From Isohypsibius dastychi (taxonomy: Eukaryota > Tardigrada > Eutardigrada > Parachela > Isohypsibiidae), in contig JAQIWT010000852.1 of NCBI GenBank assembly GCA_034696485.1, positions 1-14,493 on the forward strand: DNA of 14,493 bases, in the 5' to 3' direction. Below are positions 1 through 6,430 of this stretch, in pieces. The translations under genes were made by a program, and so were the position numbers. How positions within the stretch are numbered: position 1 is the stretch's first letter; every line of letters begins with the position of its first letter. The notes under the pieces are model-generated. The model was not told where the DNA came from. It searched no databases and worked only from the letters and a program-made list of their open reading frames with translations.

Positions 1-110
1 TCTGGCCAAAAAAGGGGGGTGAGTCCCTAAAAATCTCTAATATCCTGGCCGAAAAGGGGGGGGGGTGAGTCACCCAAAAAAAGGACTTCCTACGCCACTG
101 ACCGTGACTG
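1..110. repeat. G-rich tandem repeat, cut by the window edge
   Basis: Two imperfect copies of a unit of about 43 bp are visible, starting near 2 and 45. Each has CTGGCC, then an A-run, then a G-run (6 G at 14-19; 10 G at 56-65), then GTGAGTC. The array probably continues to the left of the window. It looks like low-complexity or mobile-element-derived spacer DNA. No coding potential is evident. Confidence 0.6.
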
Positions 111-287
111 AGAATGCAGAAAATCACAACAAATCAAATTTGACTAGTTGCATGTTAGTTCCTATACTATACAAAGCCGCAAGCTGCTCCCCTCCCCACC
201 TACCGATACCGGTTCAGTAAAAAGATCACACTTACGAAACTGACTAGTCTTGCTGATCAGAATAAGGAAATCAAACAAATTTTGCAG

Positions 288-363
288 TTCATCATCTGAT
301 CTTTTTGACAACAATGCAATCATGCAAACGCGCAAACATACGAAGCACCAGAAAGTCCTCAAA
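288..363 (+). other. Possible isolated exon (UTR or coding)
   Basis: A good acceptor (AAATTTTGCAG, ending at 287) and a strong donor (AAA|GTAAGT, intron from 364) bracket 76 bp. Two of the three plus-strand frames are open across it. It could be a 5' exon of the fucosyltransferase-like gene that starts at 996, or the end of a gene to the left. No family match was recognised. It may also be chance, because the minus strand is open here too. Confidence 0.2.
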
Positions 364-937
364 GTAAGTGTGTCTGTTCACTAGGCATGTACTGTATGTT
401 ACATCATGGTAATCACGGTCATCACAGAACTGGGTAAGATTTTCATGAGCGCCAACGGGCCGTAAGTGTAATCGTCTAGTACCTGTACCTGTGTCGGTGT
501 TTATGCCGCCGGCTAAGCAAATGAATATGTAGTTAAATGCAGAAAGTTGCAGTCACGATACGCCACGGAAAGACTCAAAACTGAAACTTGTTTGCAACTG
601 AACATGTCATTTATGTTTATGATCGCGTGTGTTGCTTTCCTTGTTTCCTTCCTCCCACGCGATATCATTGCCATAGGTCTATGTTTGTACTGAGTCCTAT
701 CTTATCGATCCGGCCTTTCAGCAAGCGAGTACAACGTTTGGGCTTTTAATCATGCACGGCCAAGCTTGTGCTGACGCTCTTTTCAGCATCACTGTCTGAA
801 ACCTTCAACGTTACTGTTTATTTTTCGGTTGCTTTTTTGTTTTCAAAGTCTGAACATGGGACAGCCTGCTTTATACGATGAACCCGATTATCTATCACCA
901 TCGAAGCACATGTAACAACCCAGAACGAATCAACCTG
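364..937. other. Upstream spacer of the FUT8-like gene
   Basis: No gene, RNA or clear TATA element was recognised in this stretch. It presumably holds the promoter and 5' UTR of the gene starting at 996. Only weak signals are seen, such as a possible donor GG|GTAAGA near 434. Confidence 0.4.
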
Positions 938-999
938 ATGAGATGTTGCATTCTGCTGTCATGAGAAACATATTGGATTTTCGGAGAGTAACACTATGA
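938..999 (+). promoter_or_regulatory. Chained upstream ORFs ending on the main start codon
   Basis: A 9-codon ORF runs from ATG 938 to TGA 962-964. That stop overlaps the ATG at 961 in an ATGA arrangement. The second ORF (961, or in frame from 943) ends at TGA 997-999, which overlaps the main ATG at 996 in the same way. If these ATGs lie in the mRNA, they could dampen translation or allow termination-reinitiation. The positions are read directly; the regulation is inference, because the transcription start is unknown. Confidence 0.4.
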
Positions 1000-2539
1000 A
1001 CGGCAACTGGCGCTTCTCGGCCATTTATCGAAGAATTGTGGTCCTTGCTGTCCTCTCCGGGTTGGTCCTCTATTTTTACCGGACAGCTCATCAACCCTCT
1101 GACCATTCAGGTAAGAACAACAGACCGATGTAAATAACTGAAGATGTGTCCGGATTATTTGAGCGAACGGGAATGGCGAAGGGGGTTGAGATTGCTGACC
1201 AATCTTTCGACCTATTTAACAAAAAAACATGATTTCGAAAGTTTTCTTCACTTTCGCCTGTTTAATAAGCGCAACAATTTGGTCGCTTTTTTGTGGAAAA
1301 CTGATGAATGAAATAACCCCCCCCCCCCCCCCTACCACCACCCCGGATCATTTTTGAAATGTCCGATTGCGATTTCCAGGTGTAACGCTGAGTGGTTGTG
1401 TCGACACGGACAATCTACACTCTTTATCCTTCATCATCACCCGCTTTGAGCCCTTCTTCGAGAACCAACAGGTCAGTTGTTAACATTCATTCGCACTCGT
1501 CTTCATAAAATTTCATTCGTAGATATCGGAATACCGTTCTCAGTATATTCAACGTCACGCCAACCTTACTAATCGATACGGAAAAGAAAATATTTTCGGT
1601 GCCGTACTCGAAGACGGGGGTTTCGGATCGGTGATGAATAACGCGCTTAGTGCATATGTGATCGCTATGGACGCCGACATACAGCGTCATTTCCAGATCT
1701 ACTTTGGTAAATGGATATACCCCCCTCTGAATAAATACTTCGTCGAATTTTCTCCCACATCCCCGTTTCCTGTTTTCGTTGATATTCGGAACAACGAGAC
1801 GCTGTTGAAAAGTCTACCGCAATTCACCATCGCTTTCAATCAAACCGAGAAACGCGTCCAGCTAATCGGAGGGGATCATATCGCCCTGAGGTATTTTATC
1901 GGAGATGGATGGGTACAAACCCGTAACGTGATGGCTGACATTGAAAATCGCGATGGAACCGCCGCAGTTTATTCCCTGAAATCCCAACTCCTCAGATCGA
2001 TTTGGAAATTCAAACCAGAATATTTAGAAATCCTGAAATCGTTTTGGTCGCAGCTGATTGATGGGTCCGGTCGGTATTTCAGTATTCATATCCGAAGAGG
2101 TGATAAAATTTCTGCCAAAGAGATGAGTGATATCCCCGTGGAAGACTATTACTCGAAACTTGTCCAGATTTGTGATACGAGCAATGCGTCATGCTCGCGA
2201 AATGTATTCCTCATGTCCGATGATTCTCACGCTTTCAACCAATTTGCCGCTCTTGCTGCACCTCGCTTCAAAGTCATGAACTATTCGCACCTAGTCGTTT
2301 GCTCAGGACGTGATGTCTCAGAGTTTGTTGTTGATCTGGATGGACAGCGTCCAGAGAAGTTTGCCGACAAGATGGATATCCATGCTGATGAGCTGATTCT
2401 ATCCATGACCTTACTGGCTATGGCTGATCAGGTCATTTGTACATTTTCTTCGAATCTGTGTCGACTGGCTGCTCTTCTCAAATCCGACCCAACTTTCAAG
2501 TCAATACACAGCCTAGATTCACGATGGCATTCTTTGTGA
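996..2539 (+). CDS. FUT8-like alpha-1,6-fucosyltransferase (GT23-type), type II Golgi protein
   Basis: Exons: 996-1110, 1380-1471 and 1523-2539 (introns 269 and 51 bp), giving 407 residues. The start codon has A at -3 and is followed by a short basic segment and a membrane anchor (about residues 13-29, IVVLAVLSGLVLYFY), as in Golgi type II glycosyltransferases. The catalytic part carries GT23 hallmarks: GGFGS near 101-105 (glycine-rich, N-terminal half), HIRRGDK at 258-264 (FUT8 has HVRRTDK, whose arginines bind GDP-fucose), SDD at 301-303 (FUT8 TDD) and ICTFSSNLCR at 374-383 (FUT8 VCTFSSQVCR), then HSLD at 398-401. The family transfers fucose from GDP-fucose to the innermost GlcNAc of N-glycans. 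Unlike vertebrate FUT8 (about 575 residues), it stops straight after HSLD, so the C-terminal SH3 domain is absent and the stem is short. NLT near 83-85 is a possible glycosylation site. Family-level assignment is firm; the exact acceptor is not. Confidence 0.85.
1317..1332. repeat. C16 homopolymer in intron 1 of the FUT8-like gene
   Basis: Sixteen consecutive C on the plus strand, followed by a short C/A-rich stretch (TACCACCACCCC). It lies about 45 bp upstream of the intron 1 acceptor at 1378-1379 and may act as part of the pyrimidine-rich region. Its length is prone to sequencing error. Confidence 0.8.
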
Positions 2540-3114
2540 ACGTGCTCAATGTGCGTTCCTGTTTTTATAGTCTGACTGCGAACCCTGATGTGAATCCACT
2601 CGGTACTGATTTTTGTGTAAGAAGAATTAAACAACTCACGTAAGTTATACCGTTTTTGCTGCTGACATAAGTAACTGGGTCACAACAAACGGACAGCAAA
2701 CGTCGAAATTCAAAAAACTGCAAAAGTGGGAAAGCGTGGGTTTCAACCTCTGCTTCGATGAAAAAGGTCACCAGGTCTCTGAATTGTGGCGACCATCTGC
2801 AAAACGAACGTGTTAACAGCTGAAGCCGATAAAGCTATTGTTTTCTTTTCCCAAATTGCAAGATGCATGAAAAGTTTTCAAAATCAAGCGATGGCGACTT
2901 GCTCTCGAAACTGGGCTTGCAAACAAAGATCTCTTCAAGCATTTTCATTCTAAAATGTGACGGTTCTGTAGTTGAGCACACTACGTTAAAAATGCCCCCC
3001 CCCCCCCACAATCTTTAAAACCACGGAGAGCTGGCACCTGTGGGATCATAAAGACGAGCAACATTCACCATCACCAGATTATTATCAAAACACAACATAG
3101 TAACAAGGGTGTTA
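2540..3114. other. Convergent 3' intergenic region
   Basis: 575 bp separate the stop codons of the convergent FUT8-like and MGAT4 genes. The stretch presumably contains both 3' UTRs. It also holds a run of 13 C at 2995-3007. Short ORFs here show no recognisable protein. No clear minus-strand AATAAA was found for MGAT4. Confidence 0.6.
2626..2631 (+). terminator. Candidate poly(A) signal (ATTAAA) of the FUT8-like gene
   Basis: ATTAAA lies 87 bp after the stop codon of the plus-strand gene. It is the commonest variant of AATAAA, and no AATAAA was seen between the stop and the convergent gene. This is a short motif, so it could be chance. Confidence 0.35.
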
Positions 3115-5321
3115 TCACAGGTTGTCTGAACTGAGCAGTTCTGTCATGAGCTTTGTGGTGTATGTGCCTGAATCCAGATCTGTCAAATACAGAATATTGG
3201 TAATCTTGGAGACTTGGTATGTCACTGATACAGGAGCACCAACCTCTCTCAACAGCACCCGAGAACTGCCTTTCGCAGTGAATCGTATTCTCAATGAAGT
3301 AAATGCTTTCCCATCCCGAATTCCAAGTTCAATCAGGCCACGGTGGAATTTCCCGATTTCGCTCCACTGAGCCTGCTCCCCGTCCCTCACATCCAACACA
3401 GATTCAACAACTGCATCCCGGATGAAATCGTTGGGATGTTCAACATTTCCAGACTTCAGGGCAAAAAAAGCAAGCAACAATGGTTGCGAAAGCTCAAATG
3501 TAATAGTATCGTCTTCAGCTGGAATCGACGACCAGAAGAACCCTTTTCCGTTGTAAGCATCTTCCAGTGAATGTCCATCAGGAACGGCCAAACTCGTCCA
3601 ACAGCGTTTCAGTGGAGGATTATTTTGATGCGGTGCAAAGAGTTCAACAGGTCCGAAATCCTTTTCCTACTCGATTAAACAAAAACTAACTGAAGAGGTC
3701 ATAAGTTGTATTTGAAAAGGCATTTACCTTGAGTTGCTGCACTTTTCCAGTAAGTGAAGACTCAGTCCCAATATGCTGGAAGAGCGCCGGTTTGTACCAT
3801 CTTACGGATTTATCAATGTTTTTCTGACAATCCTTTCCGTCGGTGGCCTGTTCACAAGCTTTGACAAAAAGATAGTTGGAAAGGAGCCAGTCGACTGGTT
3901 TAGTTGGATAGAACTGCAATATGAACTCAGTGAAGGATGCGAGCTCCACCGTACTGAATAGTTTAGCTATGAAAATACATAGAAATAATCCGTGCTATGC
4001 ATCGTTTTTGAAGTAGCAACAACTCACCTATGAATCCGAGTTCGGCGAATTGGACGAGTATATAATCTTTCTGTGATTTCAAGAAGTTCGTGATAGTTGT
4101 GAGATAGCCGCTCTTCGTGACAACGTCATCTTCTAACTAATAATGACAGTGAATAACTGGTCCGATTTGATAAACTAATCGTTTCTTCACAACCTGCATA
4201 TAGTAGGCCCCTTTCGACTGAGCATATAGCATCAAATAGGCGAAATCCAGAGTTTGTTTTGTTCGCCATCTACGAAAATTCTGTTGTGAGTTATCTTTCG
4301 TCTATTATTTACGGCGGATGTTGGTTCTACTGTACTTCATTCGATCCGGCGAATCACCGAGTGTTGGTGGAATTTTGTCGAAATCAGGGTAATAATCCGG
4401 ACTCGGGGCGATGATTTCCAAAGTTCCTTTTCTGATATGAATATCAAATGCGTTTTTGAGTTCATTTATGAACGCATCTGCCACGTCCAGATTTGTTATA
4501 TCGGCAACCATCAACACAATCACAGCATCCCGTGCCTCCGCGTCGTTCAGATTTCGTAACAAACTATCCAAACATATGTCGACATAGCTGTTTGTACTTC
4601 GGCGGACCGTGGGAACTCCGATCACAAGCGAGACTAGAATGTTAAACTATATTTGTGTCCGGGGTATAGATCTCACAGCTCACCCCCTTTTCTGTTGCTT
4701 CCTATGGATACTCGAGGAACCAACGCATTGGGCTTGTTTAACAAATGCGGCATGTTCACAAATGGGCCAGGGACAACCTGTTGAATGAACAGAAAACATT
4801 CTCTCGTTACGAATACCAGATCTTTCTGCAGTCATTACCAGAGGAACCGGAGAATGTGAAAAGTACGTGTATGTTGTTGCATCTTCGATATCCTGGTCTT
4901 CTGAATTGGGCAACGTTGTTGGTGCATGCAATGGAAGTACTATTTCTTCCTGAGAGTTAAGCACAAAATGTACGTACTTCTTCTGGTTGAGGAAGCGCAA
5001 AAGTACGCGTACCTTGAAGAGTTCTGAATTTTGGAACCGGTCATCTTTCGCTGATGGCTTTTCTGTAAGCGAAATCAAACCAACGTTCAAAGATTTACGG
5101 TGAATCATCGGTCACCCACCGGTAGCATGCAATCCACGGGGAGTTCTCCACGAACTTCTCTGTATAGTCCAGAGACAGAATAATGATGCACCGATTAAGA
5201 GCACCGCTATTCCAGCGAGAGTTTTTCTATGAATAATGATGGCCATAGCTGTACTTGCATTGCATTTACTGTACATGTAGTTGTCCCGTGAAGACGGCAA
5301 AATACCGTTCATCATTGCCAT
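3115..5321 (-). CDS. MGAT4: MGAT4: alpha-1,3-mannosyl-glycoprotein 4-beta-N-acetylglucosaminyltransferase (GnT-IV, GT54)
   Basis: Exons in transcript order: 5321-5120, 5062-5013, 4949-4839, 4777-4684, 4633-4336, 4269-4194, 4136-4028, 3966-3728, 3666-3115. Introns are 50-66 bp and all phases match, giving 576 residues (human MGAT4A about 535). Residues 1-33 are cytosolic and 34-53 form the signal anchor (GIAVLLIGASLFCLW). A variable stem follows, then VPGPFVNMPHLL (about 123-134) and VSLVIGVPTVRR (153-164; human VSIVMGIPTVKR). Next come WRTKQTLDFAYLMLYAQ (253-269) and LEDD (278-281), the metal/UDP-GlcNAc-binding acidic motif, then KPVDWLL and LFQHIGTESSLTGK (about 375-388). The last exon encodes the C-terminal lectin-like domain (YNGKGFFWS, GNVEHP) of this family plus an apparent extra tail. 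The enzyme adds the beta-1,4 GlcNAc branch to the alpha-1,3 mannose arm of N-glycans in the Golgi. The first ATG was chosen because it keeps the membrane anchor; nearby downstream ATGs remain possible. No truncation or missing motif was seen. Confidence 0.93.
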
Positions 5322-5764
5322 GCTGATGCTACTATTATCAGAGTTTCAGTGTTCTCCTTCGGTGCGCAAATATTGAACACTAGATTGTCGCAGCTATATT
5401 ATCAGCATTGATAACGTGTTGAAAAATGTAGTGTTGATGATGTTAGCTGCATTGCGAAACTACATGTATTGCTGCAGTAACTGTAGCATTAGCAACTGGT
5501 TCGATTCGCCATTCTTCAAGGCTTCGTATGTTGAAATATCCCTCCAAATCATTCACGATTCGATTGCGGATGCGGTACACATCGACTTCAAGAATAAACT
5601 GGCAATGCCGGGAAACCACAAAAAATATTCCCAGAAAAGCCGTTCGAGAACGTTTTTGCCCTATGTCCACCTCTGGCGGGCACACTGTCCCCCTCGTTCT
5701 CAAAACACCAAAACAAAATTTACTAAATTTTGAAAAAAGTAAAAAACTGAAAATCTGGACAAAA

Positions 5765-5772
5765 TGACGTCA
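5765..5772. promoter_or_regulatory. CRE-like palindrome TGACGTCA
   Basis: An exact consensus site for CREB/ATF bZIP factors, 444 bp upstream of the MGAT4 start codon, with a further ACGTCA at 5785-5790. The match is exact; a regulatory role is inference. Confidence 0.35.
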
Positions 5773-5805
5773 CTTGCGGTTTTTACGTCACTTTTGGCTG
5801 TTATT

Positions 5806-5854
5806 CTCAAAACCTCTGTCAGTTGACCCCGAGAACAAAGGAAAAGGTTTTGAG
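5806..5854. repeat. Short inverted repeat (10-bp arms, 29-bp loop)
   Basis: CTCAAAACCT at 5806-5815 is the exact reverse complement of AGGTTTTGAG at 5845-5854. A near copy of one arm (AGGTTTTAGA) occurs at 5881-5890, just before the C14 run. It may be part of a degraded mobile element. No target-site duplication was seen. Confidence 0.4.
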
Positions 5855-5891
5855 TGAAGGAAAAAGGTCGGTTTGGATAGAGGTTTTAGAG

Positions 5892-5905
5892 CCCCCCCCC
5901 CCCCC
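5892..5905. repeat. C14 homopolymer
   Basis: Fourteen consecutive C on the plus strand followed by ACCACCCACC, resembling the C-tract at 1317-1332, which also leads into ACCACC. The two may be remnants of the same dispersed repeat. Confidence 0.75.
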
Positions 5906-6405
5906 ACCACCCACCTGGGTGTTTTACGTTGTGAAACGTAATACTTGTGATCGCTTTCTTTAGAGTGAGGCACTGTCGTTAAATTCTGGGAGCTACAATT
6001 TTCTTCAAAAAGCAAATAAAGCAATAATAAATTGTGGACTGTTGTATATCGTGAGTGAATGGGCAATCTGTGTCAACATATCTCTGGGGTGGTCTATACA
6101 TGCAACATCACTGTAAAATTTCGACCGTCCCACTACTGGTCTGCATGCTTTCCCTGTGGGTCGTGAACAGACTGTCAGACTCCGGATTCTTACAAATTAT
6201 TAGAAAATGAGGCACACGCCACCACTTAGACTAATGTCTGAGTTAACAACGAGGATTCAACTCTATTGCGGTAGTGCCTCTATTACGGTTGTACCTCTGG
6301 GGAAACAGGTTCTGATTCTGGTACCAGTGATTTTCAGACTGTGCTATGTATCATTTACGTTCCAGCAAAAAAGTTTTCAGATTTTTTGTTTGCAAATGAC
6401 AAGAT

Positions 6406-6411
6406 TTTATT
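6406..6411 (-). terminator. Poly(A) signal AATAAA of the receptor gene
   Basis: On the minus strand, AATAAA begins 20 bp after the receptor stop codon (TGA at 6433-6431). Its closeness to the stop supports this as the real end of the transcript rather than an intron within a longer receptor guanylyl cyclase. Confidence 0.55.
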
Positions 6412-6430
6412 CTACTGTATGGAAAACTCA

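Larger units (their letters stand above)
5322..6405. other. Upstream region of MGAT4 and downstream of the receptor gene
   Basis: No gene was recognised. The stretch should contain the MGAT4 promoter and 5' UTR. Visible items are a full CRE palindrome TGACGTCA at 5765-5772, a nearby half-site ACGTCA at 5785-5790, an inverted repeat at 5806-5854 and a C14 run at 5892-5905. Several 80-105 residue ORFs on both strands overlap one another and match nothing I know. A missing kinase-homology or cyclase domain for the receptor was looked for here by eye and not found. Confidence 0.5.

Noticed and set aside
162-362. 66-residue minus-strand ORF
   Set aside because: No family match, and the plus strand over the same bases has better splice signals. 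Left as non-coding or, at most, a possible plus-strand exon.
4680-5108. A single 142-residue open frame on the minus strand
   Set aside because: It is a read-through of two exons and three introns of MGAT4. Splicing restores the conserved family sequence.
5416-5767. Overlapping 79-105 residue ORFs on both strands
   Set aside because: They overlap each other in different frames, show no family similarity and lie in the presumed MGAT4 promoter region.
5330-6430. Search for kinase-homology and guanylyl cyclase exons downstream of the receptor tail
   Set aside because: No glycine-loop, HRD-like or cyclase signature was visible in any minus-strand frame, and a poly(A) signal follows the stop.
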